A stretch of 64,000 bases of DNA from Atopsyche davidsoni (taxonomy: Eukaryota; Arthropoda; Insecta; Trichoptera; Hydrobiosidae): contig JAILWY010000021.1 in assembly GCA_022113835.1 (NCBI GenBank), positions 7,006,001 through 7,070,000 on the forward strand. The letters run 5' to 3'. The position numbers were made by a program, and so were the translations under genes. Below, in pieces: positions 1-10,500 of this stretch (position 1 is its first letter; each line of letters starts with the position of its first letter). The notes beneath the pieces are model-generated. The model was not told the DNA's origin. It was given only the letters and a program-made list of their open reading frames with translations, and did not search any database.

Positions 1-255
1 TCAATTTCAATTTTCTATTACAACAGCATATTTAAAATATTCTTTTACAGAAAAATAATAAATATCTATTTTACTTTAATGATAAAATTTCATGACTATA
101 TTATGGTTTACAAAATGCAATCAATGTCTTCGAGAATTTTAATGGGAGGAAATATTACATTTGTCTCCTTGTTTTGGCTCGTTCAATTATTTATATCAAT
201 ACATCAATATATAAAATTGAACAAGAAATCAACGATTGTCCCACTAGACATTTGT

Positions 256-406
256 TTATTTTAACACCTGTGCCTTAAGCTGTATAAGATCCGCCTTGGC
301 TATGTTTAACTTGAATATACACTTTATGACTTCGGCAAAGTGAGTGCTTCCATTGATCTCGCCGATGATTTTTGGTTTGAGTGCCAAAAGGGCTTGACTG
401 AGTTTT
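256..406 (-). CDS. Terminal exon of an unidentified small gene
   Basis: Read on the minus strand, an acceptor (GACGTAG) at 407-408 is followed by one base and then 49 open codons, beginning KLSQALLALKPKIIGEINGS and ending QLKAQVLK before TAA at 256-258. Composition is protein-like: amphipathic and Lys/Leu/Ile-rich, with no low-complexity runs. An AATAAA overlaps the stop on the same strand. The exon enters in phase 2, which fits the donor of the block at 1017-1076. I do not recognise the family. The other two frames of this block contain stops or are less protein-like. Confidence 0.55.
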
Positions 407-1016
407 CTACGTCACAATAGAGGTCTAATAGTTATTATTACAATAATTAAATACCACTTTTGTATCTTAAAATCTCGTTTCTTCTTTTTTGTGTCATGAA
501 AGTGAGCGCTATAAATATTTTTAAGAGAGAAACAAAAAAAATAGTGTCAATATATTATATTGATTTTATAAAATTAAAGGTGTTAAATAACTAAGAACTT
601 AAAGTTAATGAGTAAAGTAAAAATGAGTAAAGTACTTGAATGAACAGACATCTATTAGACTTAATTAAATTTGAACAGCCAGGATATGAGAAGACGATAA
701 AGGTTTCATCCGCTTACTAAAAAAATATCAATTGAAAGAATAAATACAAAATTATGTAACTAAGTATGAAATGAAAAAAAGTTAAAATAATGTAATGAGG
801 TTGGTAATAGATGAAACACAGACCTTAAGGACACCCATTTAGTATTTGAATATAAAAAAAAACATCCCTCACCCTAAATCTAGCTTTGAAAAAAAGTTCA
901 AAATGTAAAACATTACTAATGGCATTAAATTTATTAATAAAATAACATTTCGAGCAGATAATTGTGATAAAAATGAAATATTAAATTTATAAATGAATGC
1001 AATAAAATTGACTTAC

Positions 1017-1076
1017 AGGTTTTGAGATATGGAATGTAAAGTTATTAGAATTTGACGAAATTGGTAAAAAAAGGTT
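1017..1076 (-). CDS. Internal exon of the unidentified minus-strand gene
   Basis: On the minus strand, acceptor AACGTAG precedes 60 nt and the donor CCT/GTAAGT. Read with phase 2 in and phase 2 out, it gives FFYQFRQILITLHSISQN and then joins the terminal exon in frame through a Leu codon (CT/A). That fits at the 3' side but not at the 5' side: the preceding exon leaves in phase 1. The block begins with AACC and a run of seven T. A one-base length difference in that run would reconcile all phases. Confidence 0.45.
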
Positions 1077-1156
1077 CTACGTTAAGTTATTGGTGAAATT
1101 TTTCATATTTTTTTATTTTACACGTAAGTAGTTAAAATTTACAAATAAATTCTTAC

Positions 1157-1226
1157 CTTCATTGTGATTTGGAAGTCCTCGAAATCCTAATTCTTCAAAA
1201 ACTCGATCCACTCGTTTCACGTGTAC
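1157..1226 (-). CDS. Internal exon of the unidentified minus-strand gene
   Basis: On the minus strand, TGTAAAG/GT is followed by 23 open codons (VHVKRVDRVFEELGFRGLPN and three more) and the strong donor AAG/GTAAGA. Phase is 0 in and 1 out, and both other frames contain stops. The 80 bp intron to the next block is a normal insect minimum size. Family not recognised; the charged, helical look argues for real coding sequence. Confidence 0.5.
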
Positions 1227-1504
1227 CTTTACAAAATGTTATTTCACTATAAACACCTCTTCATTCTCCGATTTGCTGTCACATAATAGAAAGGACACAA
1301 TTAAATACAATGCCCGCCTGCAAATCTCACAGCCCCGGCAATCGAGACTAGTGTGTATTGGATCTATTTTTATTTCGCGGTGATAGACCTGACCGGCCGA
1401 CTGGAGCCTTCTAATGACAGTGAAATAGAAAATGCTGTATTGAAAAAGTGGTCCCGGCGAATGGAGAGTGTACGGCGCGGGTGGGAGGCCGAGCGAGCTC
1501 TTAC

Positions 1505-1513
1505 CGGCACCAT
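1505..1513 (-). CDS. Possible start exon (Met-Val-Pro) of the minus-strand gene
   Basis: ATG GTG CCG on the minus strand is followed by the donor GTAAGA and would join in phase 0 to the exon at 1157-1226. This would give a protein of about 95 residues if the T7-run problem is a sequencing or assembly error. The ATG context is only fair. An alternative is that this ORF block continues upstream as an internal exon. Confidence 0.3.
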
Positions 1514-2096
1514 CCAAACCAGCACTGTAGTTGCAACAATAATCGCATCAATACAATGTACCTTACGCAAGTGTTGCCAACAGCAACTGCAAATTCACTA
1601 CCTTTTTTGAGCCAAAAATATTGAGTTCCCTATCAGTTCAGAGCGTTTTATTTTAGACCAAAACGACAAGGCAGTAAAAATATTATAAATGATCAATCAC
1701 TCCGTATTCTGATTAAGAGACCTGCTTCAAGTCATCTATTTTGTAAAGCGATTATTATATCACGTCGAAAATCTATGACACCAAAAAAATCTAAATATAT
1801 TTTTTTCCTACAGACCGGAAAGAATCACTCAGAGAATCGATTCAGCGCATCTAAAAGAGTGAGTCGAGAATTATAAAAATCACTATGAAATAATTAAAAA
1901 ATTGTATCACTTCTCGAGACGAAAGCACCGCTCAGAAGGTAGGCCTGTTACGATTATCTATGTAATATGATTCAATGGATGATCTACTGCCGGTGGAGGT
2001 TTGCAAGCGGTGATTTAACTGTATGGATAACGCACTGGCAATAACCGAGAGTGTTGGCTGGACGCGGCGCGTGCTTCTCCGCGCAGACTCGAGAAC

Positions 2097-2133
2097 TGTG
2101 TGCAGCCATGGCGGCGGGCGGCCATACTTATAG
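2097..2133 (-). promoter_or_regulatory. TATA-like minus-strand promoter in a CpG-rich patch
   Basis: On the minus strand CTATAAGTAT (2124-2133) is followed about 33-35 bases later by an ACAGTT initiator-like motif near 2097. The whole patch 2041-2170 is GC- and CpG-rich in an otherwise AT-rich area. It points toward the exon blocks at 256-1513 and could be their promoter, with an unseen 5' UTR intron. Confidence 0.35.
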
Positions 2134-2177
2134 CGGCGGAGGCTCCGCTCTTCCCTTGGGCCGCTCTTTCGCTCTGT

Positions 2178-3030
2178 CCAAAGTTCAAATGTGTATTCAA
2201 GCTTTAAATTTTTCTGAAATCTATGTACCGTTCGCCTTTATTTGATCTCTGAAACATCCTGCTTAAAAGAGTACTGACTTAACCGTTTTAATTTTTTTCA
2301 GCCCGAAGTTAAAATGTGTATTCAAGCTTTAAATTTTTCTGAAATCTATGTATCGTTCGCCTTTATTTGATCTCTGAAACATCTTACAAAGTTTTCTCGC
2401 TAAAAACACTACTGATGTAACCGCTATTATTTTTACAATATGTGTTTAGGCATTTTAATTTATCTGAGGTCTTGGTATCGTCTACCTTGATTTGATAAAC
2501 ATTTCACTAAAAACAGTACTGACCAAACCGTTATTATTTTTTTCTACCTGATGTTCAAATGTGAGTTCAAGCTTTAATTTTTTTTGAGATCTATGTATCG
2601 TCTACTTTGAATTGATCTCTGAAACATCTCACTAACAACAGTCCCGACCAAACCGATTAATTTTTCAAATGAAGTTCAATGTGTATTCAAGCTTTAAATT
2701 TTTTTTAGATTTATGTATCGTTCACCTTGGTCTCATCTCTGAAACTTCTCACAAAATTTTCTCACTTTATATAGCACTGACTTAACCGCTAATATTTTTC
2801 TTTATCCGAAGCTTAAATGTGTATTGAAATTTTATTTTTTTCTGAGATCTATGTATAGTCTACCTTGATTTGATTCTGAAACATCTCACAAAGTTTTCTG
2901 AGTAAAAACAGTGCTGACCTAACCACTTTAATTTTTTTCTCCCCGAAGTTCAAACGTGTATTCAAGCTTTAAATTTTTTTTAAATCTATAAATCGACAAT
3001 CTTAATTTGATATCTAAAACATCTCGACAG
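2178..3030. repeat. Tandem repeat, about seven diverged copies, period 119-139 bp
   Basis: The core TTCAAATGTGTATTCAAGCT recurs, with changes, with its TGTGT at about 2190, 2315, 2441, 2560, 2680, 2819 and 2955. Each copy continues with a T-run, a CTGAAATCTATGTATCG-like block, then TTGATCTCTGAAACATC and a TGACTTAACCG-like block. Spacing varies between 119 and 139 bases. Copies 1 and 2 are the most alike and the third is the most diverged. It is a minisatellite; no coding potential. Confidence 0.9.
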
Positions 3031-4058
3031 CAAAAGTTGAATTTGCGATGTGTTGTTTATTTAATACAGGTGTTAAAAGCTTGTTTTTTTATCATCAAGT
3101 TAAATCATTTTATATGTTGTAGCTATGACAAGGTGTGAGGCTTTAAAATATATAAAATTGCTTTGAATAGCGCAAAGAAACATCGATGACAGTAACATTT
3201 AGATTTCACTGAAAATATTGTATCAGTTGATAAATATTTTTAAAAAATGACGGATGTTTCGCGGAACAGCGGATATGTTGAACATACCATTTTTACATAA
3301 TACTTTGCTGTCGATGGCAAAGTGTGCAGTCATATTTGATTGAAAATTTGCTGTGTCAAAACTGCTTTGTATATTTTACAAAACTATTGATTGAGATGTT
3401 ACTGCAAGAGTTATTCTATAGGCATTCTTTAAAAATCAAACTAGGCAATAATTTTTAAAAAATGTTTTTTTTTACTGTTAAAATCTACAAAGATATATTG
3501 AAATTGAGAAAGCATTAAAAATAAAATTAAAGCAGTTAGATTCAATTCATATTTGACACTTATATAATATTAAAAACTAGTTGTCTTAGGTGGAATTTTT
3601 AGGTCTTCGAGATATACAATTTCTTCCGCTCGGAAGAATTTTTTGTTTAATATAAAATAATATTGCGGCAAAAATGATATATTGTTATATTAAGTAATAC
3701 ATGAGTACTGCCATTTCAGAAGAAACTTTGTGAAGTCATTAGACGTAATAATATATGCAAACAACATAGGAAGCAAGTAATCAATCATGTTGGTGGAATT
3801 TTAATAAATAAGAGTAAGTAGGCGTGGTTAGTTAAGATTTTTTTGTTGCATTTTAGTTTATTTGCATACAAAAATATTATCCTTATTCTCATTTGGCCGT
3901 ATTGGCGTTTAATATATACCACGCTTGTTTTCTGTATACACTTTAAACTGCTGTATACTCTTTTGCTGTATACACTCTATAAAATTTAAAATTAATTTTT
4001 AGCACAAAAGATACAAAATAATTTAAGAAAAATCAGCAGGTTTTCCTTGAATTGATTG
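3031..4058. other. AT-rich DNA, nothing recognised
   Basis: No open frame with protein-like composition, and no clear splice-bounded block. Only AT-rich unique-looking sequence was seen between the tandem repeat and the TATA box at 4059. Confidence 0.6.
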
Positions 4059-4092
4059 TATAAAACAAGGTTAGTTCCGTAGTCATCTCAAG
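4059..4092 (+). promoter_or_regulatory. TATA box and start region for the exon at 4109
   Basis: TATAAAA at 4059-4065 is followed by TCAAG, with its A at 4090, 31 bases after the first T. The predicted 5' UTR is only about 19 bases. Spacing between TATA, start site and ATG is coherent, which strengthens the exon call. Confidence 0.5.
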
Positions 4093-4108
4093 CTAGACAT
4101 AACCGGAG

Positions 4109-4180
4109 ATGCCTCAGATTTTTATCAATCTCTTGCTTATCTGTGTCTTTCTATCTTTGATAATAATCTTATACTATAAG
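4109..4180 (+). CDS. Candidate first exon coding a membrane anchor or signal peptide
   Basis: ATG opens 24 codons (MPQIFINLLLICVFLSLIII, then LYYK) that end exactly at a good donor, AAG/GTAAGG, in phase 0. The peptide is a single hydrophobic stretch followed by a Lys, like the N-terminal anchor of microsomal enzymes such as insect cytochrome P450s, or an uncleaved signal sequence. That family link is inference only. No second exon with a recognisable motif was found downstream. The frame stays open to 4303, but past 4180 it looks like intron. Confidence 0.4.
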
Positions 4181-6812
4181 GTAAGGTTTATTATTTGGAA
4201 AAAAAATTTGTTTGATATTTTCCTACGGGAAATAATTCATTTATGTATAAAGCAATTATTAAATGAAAGTTGGATCAATTTTTTAATATTAGGAAAAGAG
4301 TAGGTTTATTGGCAAAAAGTACAACATATATAGACTATGGCCGTTTGATTTGATGGCTGACAATCTTTTATATATATATTATTGGCTTTAATTATTTTTC
4401 AAAAATATTATTAAAAAAATCTTAGATGTGTAAACACTTTATCTTTTATATAATGCATAATCGAATTAACGTAGCTTTGTTGTTTTATATAAACAAACAA
4501 TGCAGTATTACAAAATAAAGACAAACCTCATTAATAACAATGCACATTCTTTAGGACATGACTGTCATAAATAACGTTTATCTTTAAGTAGTATGATTGT
4601 TATCTAAAATTAAACCTTAAATAGTGCAAAAAAAAAAAAATTCAATATGATTACGTAATATTAAAACTACATTCAATAATCTCTCAATAAAAATGGTTTT
4701 ACTGTAACTTGATTCATATATAAATTAATTTGCAGTGGTGTATTAATACTATTATAAAAAAGTAGGTAAAATTTTGTTTGGTAATACTAAACATATATAT
4801 AAGTAACAGTTCCGGTTATGCCCCGGAGAAAAAGTTAAATAATTGCCCACGTGCCCCAACATATCAAATTTATACATGATCGATAGAAAAACAAAACAGA
4901 CTGAATTATTCAGTAATATTTAGGCGATGTGTGCCAAAACTTGCAGAATAAAGAAAGTTTGACCTGATCCAAAAAAATGAGTAACACGCTAAACGCTCAA
5001 CAGGTAGTCGCAATTTACGCAAGCCTAAATCTGAACCATTTTTATCGTAAATGTACACTTAACCACGAGATTATATTTCACAAATCACTACAAAATGAAT
5101 AAATTCATTTTATTATCCTGCTAATTACTTCATGTGAAAAAAAATCGATAAATTATTGGCAGAAGATTTAAGCTATATATGTTTATAAGATGCTTGTAAA
5201 TCAAAGTGCAAAAATCAGTTATGCATACTATTATGCAATCGTTGCGAAACTAACGATAACTCTGAAAATAATTTACTAGGGGAATACACAGGATACATAA
5301 AATGTTATTATGATAATTCTTACACATTTCAGACTTGCTTCAAAAGAGTGGAAAAATTATATGCCCCTTAGGCCTTTGCTGTTTTTATTTAATTTTTTTT
5401 TTAACCTCACGTTCAACTTCAAAAGTATCAAAAGTCGAGGAAAAATCGCAAATTGACTTTTCGATTATACAAAATAATAAAGAAATTTTTTCGTTTGTAT
5501 GTTATACTGAAATGAGCAGTTTTATTTACATAAAAATGTCTGATTCGTTACGCTCCGTAATTGCAGGTTTTCAAGTATCAAAACCAATACACGAATCCAA
5601 ATTATTTCTTAACTTCCCACACGCTTTTGTTAACTCGTAGTTTAATTTCTTATTTCTTACATCACACGATCGAGGTGACCAGACGTCTCACTTCCGGTGG
5701 GACAGTCGCCTTCAGTTTGGATTGCATTGCAAATTTATAATAACTTAATACCCTGAAGAAAAAAAAACATAGCCTTAGGAGATGTGTTCGCATGTACCGT
5801 CGTTATAATGGCACCCGTTTAAAAGGTGTGTTTACTTGTTGCGGTTATTATATTTTTTCTAGGTGGAAACTGTTTTTGTGAACATATCTGGTTACTGTGT
5901 ATTATTTTTATATTAACAAATTATATATTCAAATAATGGTTTGCCTATAAATTAAAAACATCTAAACATATATGTGTTTAATATCCATAATTTGTTAATA
6001 CATATCGACAAGTTTTTTATGATTTTATTTTAATAACTACAGAAATAATTTTATTCTGATAGACATTTGATATCATTATTAAATAATTATACTACTATGT
6101 AAAAATAAAAACTTTAAACAAATAAATTGGAAGTTAAAAAGAGGTTATCAAAACTAGGTCAAAAACTTGAATTTCGGTAAGATGATAATGATAAATTTAT
6201 TTTAAATTTTCGTCTCAAGATAATAGATCTAGTAGTGTGTTCTATACTTTTAAAAATTATTTACTAACAAAGTTATCCTTAAAATATCACTGCGATCACA
6301 TTTTCATACGGAACCTTCACATAACTTATAATAAAAATTTATTGGCAGTGGCTATCAAAAATTACTAAAATAATTACAAAATTGTCCAAAATATATTTGT
6401 TATATACTCGTATGTTATTGTCTTATAATTTCACATATTTATTTAATTATATATATATATATATCATATATGACCTATTTTATGCGGATATATACCGAAT
6501 AAGTGAAGTGTAATTACAAGTCACGTGAGGTTCACTAGTAATTCGCATTCTGTATTTTAATTGCTATAAGGATCTTGATTTATATGCTCCCCATGAAAAA
6601 CTTGCTTATGGGCGTAATTGTAGTTAGCTTAATTATTATTCAGAACCATTGACCCCCAAAAGGACATTTAAAAACTATGCTTTCCTTGAAATATATGACT
6701 ATTTTTTATCACGAATACTACTTGAAGCAGGAGACCGAAAATGGTAGATTTTTTTAAAAGTATGCATTGCATTGATATATTTTTATTTTCTGGATAAGTT
6801 CATGTATTTCAG
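4181..6812. other. AT-rich non-coding DNA with a weak ORF and a hairpin
   Basis: Mostly AT-rich. A frame open from 5335 to 5640 follows an acceptor-like ACATTTCAG, but its 101 codons look only weakly protein-like and no donor closes it. A GC-richer hairpin lies at 5683-5701. A TA microsatellite lies near 6447-6463. Confidence 0.5.
5683..5701. other. Short GC-rich hairpin
   Basis: GTCTCAC and GTGGGAC, seven bases each with one G-T pair, flank the loop TTCCG. The hairpin sits in a GC-rich patch (5665-5715) within AT-rich DNA. It may be the remnant of a mobile-element end; family not recognised. Confidence 0.4.
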
Positions 6813-6813
6813 C

Positions 6814-6950
6814 GATGCTTCGGTAATTTTCCCGAAGTTTAACGAATAATCTCGAGTCCCTACGAAGACAACCAGTATTACATCGGGCTTCACTTTCGAC
6901 ATCGGGGCGTATCAGCCAGTCCTGCACTGAAAAGCAACCAGTGTCTCCAG
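6814..6950 (+). other. Exon-like but non-coding block
   Basis: A good acceptor (TATTTCAG) at the left and a good donor (CTCCAG/GTGAGA) at the right bound about 137 GC-richer bases. All three plus-strand frames are stopped within the first 36 bases, so it cannot be a normal internal coding exon. It could be a UTR or long non-coding RNA exon, or part of a repeat. The minus strand has a 39-codon ORF starting at a CGATGTCGAAAG ATG, ending in the block's left flank. Confidence 0.3.
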
Positions 6951-7395
6951 GTGAGAAACGGAGATCTTCCAGGGTTGCTAAATTATCCAGACTTCAGGAA
7001 TTTACAGTTAAGGGTGATTCTTGTCGAGTTTAAAAATAAATTAATATGCTTAGAAATTATTTGGCAACAAAAAAATATGTTGACATAATAAAAACAGAAA
7101 TCTTAATTATTTTCGCAAACACACATATGCATTTTATAACACTAAAACCCTAAATTGGTTTGGAGCTATTATATTTAGAAAAATAGATATTAAAAAAATT
7201 TACGGGATATTTTTTATGGATCAAGATAAAAAATAAAACACATATTTAAAGTTGCTTAAATAAGTGTAGACTTTTCAAAAGGCCTAATAAAAATAAAGAG
7301 GCCTAATAAAGAGTTTAAGGAAGTTCTTGAAAGACGAAAACGCTTACACAAAAAAGTTCGTGATCTCGTAGCCGTTCACGTTTGTTTTTTTTTTG

Positions 7396-7580
7396 CGGTG
7401 TTGCCAGCCCTGGCGGTCCACTATCCGCAGTGTTGCCGCTCTGCTATCGGATCAAAGCAATTCCTTTCACGCAGCATGCCGCGGGGTAATTACCGGGGAC
7501 CGCTCTTTCTGTCCTCTCGTCTGGTACAAGGGAGCTGTTCGCGGCACCGAAACGTTGCGTCACAATATCATGCAAGGTAG
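7396..7580 (+). other. CpG-rich island with an exon-like end
   Basis: The stretch is GC- and CpG-rich against AT-rich flanks. Two plus-strand frames are open, one with an ATG giving MPRGNYRGPLFLSSR. A possible donor (CAAG/GTAGGC) occurs near 7576. It could be a promoter with a first exon, or a repeat fragment; no family recognised. Confidence 0.3.
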
Positions 7581-7596
7581 GCGATTTATTAAATGA

Positions 7597-10500
7597 ATTT
7601 GTCATATTCAAACCAGTACGATTACCGCATCGCGAGTAGTCTCGAACGATAGCGCAAAACGCGACGGAATTGAAATGTTGTTTTTTTTCAGTTACCCACG
7701 CTGAATGTTATACTAATGACACCCTAATATAAAATAGGCTATATGGATAACTATTTAGTTTTAAATTATTTATTAATTATTATTAAAATTTCTGCGGTCA
7801 TTAAATGAGATCAGTACGCCATTGCCGCATTCTTTAAAAAGGGTAACATGCCTTATTTTTTGAGCATTGAAAGACTAATAAATATACCTGACACAATAAA
7901 AAATTAAAAAATTACCTACGGTATAATACATTTTACATTGATTAATTTCTTAGCTTTTTATATTCTAGAATACTTTTTGTTAATATATATATAATTTAAA
8001 AAATATTTATATTCTATTTCTATATTTGAAGGTAATTCATATAATAATCTTTCAAAGTCAATCGATATACACTCTTTTTATTTATTAGAGAAATCTGCTT
8101 TAGAGCGGAACAATGTGATGGCATTCTGTTTATAATTATAAATATTGTTAATTTATGTATAAAAACAACTGTATATTGATAATTAATCTCACTTGTCTTA
8201 TTGACATTTTGTAATTATTTTATTTGACCTTATACATTATTTTAAGGACAGCTATCAAGATAAAAAAATGTTTAGGTTCCGGGATATTATTATTTAGCCT
8301 AATTATATATATATATTTTATACTTAATGAAAAATATACCTAACAAATGACATAGACGGTTTTAGGAATAAAATCGAAACGCATCAGCTATATATTATTT
8401 AAATAGGTAAGGTTTAATGAATTTAGAATACTCTCACTGTGAATGCAACGTATTTTAGAACATGTTATGACTTATTTTTTATACAAACTAATGGAAAAGA
8501 ATAAGTTTATGAAAACAAAATTAAACTGATGTAGTTTACACCAATTTAGAAAAGGTGGTATTTAATAAATTATTTCTAAGAGATTAGTGATAGGGTAAGT
8601 AACACCTATTTATAAACTTTAACGCTTGATATATTAAAATGTGATCAATGGCAAAGATATCGCAAATAAATCGATTTTTTGTTGAAACCAATAAGGAACA
8701 AATCGGACGTCATCCTCAACGATCGAAGAACATCCGAAGATAAGGTAAAATATATTAAGCAGGTCAAATACTACCAATTTATGCAAACGAAGCCTCGCGG
8801 AACGATGGCTGTCAACATACCTGGCGTAACTAGAAGCTGTAATTTCATTATGCAAACAACAATAACACCAATGAAAACATAAGTATTTGATACGCACATC
8901 GAATATAACAAGTAATTATTTTACCTCGAGAAATTTTCATGAAACTGAAAAATATAATATTATTGCATATCACCATAGAACACTCAAAAAATAATATTGC
9001 TCCAAGGTATCAGTCCAAACAAGTACACGAATTATTAACATAAATATAAACCCCATTTGGCCATCAAAAACATAGCATAAAGCACTTTATATATAAGCTA
9101 AGCAGATACCTATGTTTTTTCCTAGAACACCTCAGTCATATGGCCATATCCTGAAATAAAATTACTTAAGAAATCTTTAAAAGCCTGAAAATTTCTGGCT
9201 TGAAAGATTTTTTTTTCAAAGCTGCGAATTAGTAGGCCATGTGATCAAAGTCACGCCATGCCATTGATAATGGCCACATATCAATGGTTCCACAAAGGTT
9301 GCAATTGTATGTAGATTTCCAATTAGCTAACTCATTTAACCATGAACGTCGCGGTTTCTGGATTCGCGTTAATTTTTTTACGTCATGTGTTTTTCAGTAA
9401 AAGATTTTTGAAGTTATTTGCTAGAAATATTATTAAAGCATATTCAGAAAAAAAATGTTTCCCTCGCGTGGAATTGTCATAAGGAAATTTGTAAGTACAT
9501 TAAAATTCTTTCATTAAAAGCCATTGTCTCGAATATGTGGCCGTATTGCATTCTTGGAAACATGTAATGATTGTGAAAAAAATACAGAAGATCTGCGAAA
9601 GCATCCAGTGTGGTGAATATGATTTGAAAATCGTGATAAGACAAATAATATGTGATTTGTGACAAAGGTATTCGCGTCATAAAACGAGTGAAGAAATATT
9701 TTCACCATACAGATAAGTAACAGCATTATATTCTGTCAATGGAATATATTTTTTGATAAACCCCTTTAAATTAAAAAAACGAGTTTACCTAATTTTTATT
9801 GTTTTAAAAACACGCTTCATCATTAAATTTCTTACACCAAAATAAAATTTATAATAATACTATAAATATTTTAGATTGTTTATCCTTGATTTCTTATTAA
9901 ACGTTTACTAGACGGTTTATTTTATTTTATGGTAGTTATAATCAAATTAATATGTATGACTCTAATAAGAAATACCTTAAATTTTAGAGATTGAGAATTG
10001 GCAATTAAATAATATTTATAAGCACTCAGACATAAGAAAATTTAAGTTTTTCATGAATGTTTTGTTAGTTTCCGATTAATTAGACGTCTCAGAAAGTAAT
10101 TGTAGGGCAGTTACATATAAATACGTGATTTGGGTAACATATTATTACATAAAATCATGATTAAAAACAAATTGTATGAAATTAAAAATGGTGATGTTTT
10201 ATTATTATTAAAAACTAAAATTATAATTAAAATTAGTTTTTTTATTTAATAAGTACTAATATACTATAATCAAAGGGTTGGGTTTGGTTTAAATAAATAA
10301 TTCACTCTACTGTGACAATCTCTTTTCAAGTACACTTTTAAGTATATCTAATGAATATTCCAGGATTGTTTTATAAGTTTCATAATTTAATCAGTTTTTA
10401 TTTCATGTGAAGAAAAGCCAATGATTTAGAAAAATACAATGTCAATATAATAAATAAGCTTTGTATTATCTAATCTTCCAATTCGAGTATTATTATTGAA

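Noticed and set aside
1500..1517. LDGAGKSSL on the minus strand as a GTPase P-loop
   Set aside because: It spans a strong splice donor (G/GTAAGA) and the following residues do not look like a GTPase.
1353..1610. Plus-strand ORF of 85 residues
   Set aside because: It overlaps minus-strand splice signals and lacks plus-strand start and splice support.
5335..5640. A 101-residue plus-strand ORF as a gene
   Set aside because: It starts at TTG, has a Phe/Ile-rich noise-like composition and has no closing donor; only the acceptor-like CAG before it is good.
8634..8897. Opposing ORFs on both strands
   Set aside because: Open frames on both strands in a slightly GC-richer patch; no motif, start context or splice signal favours either.
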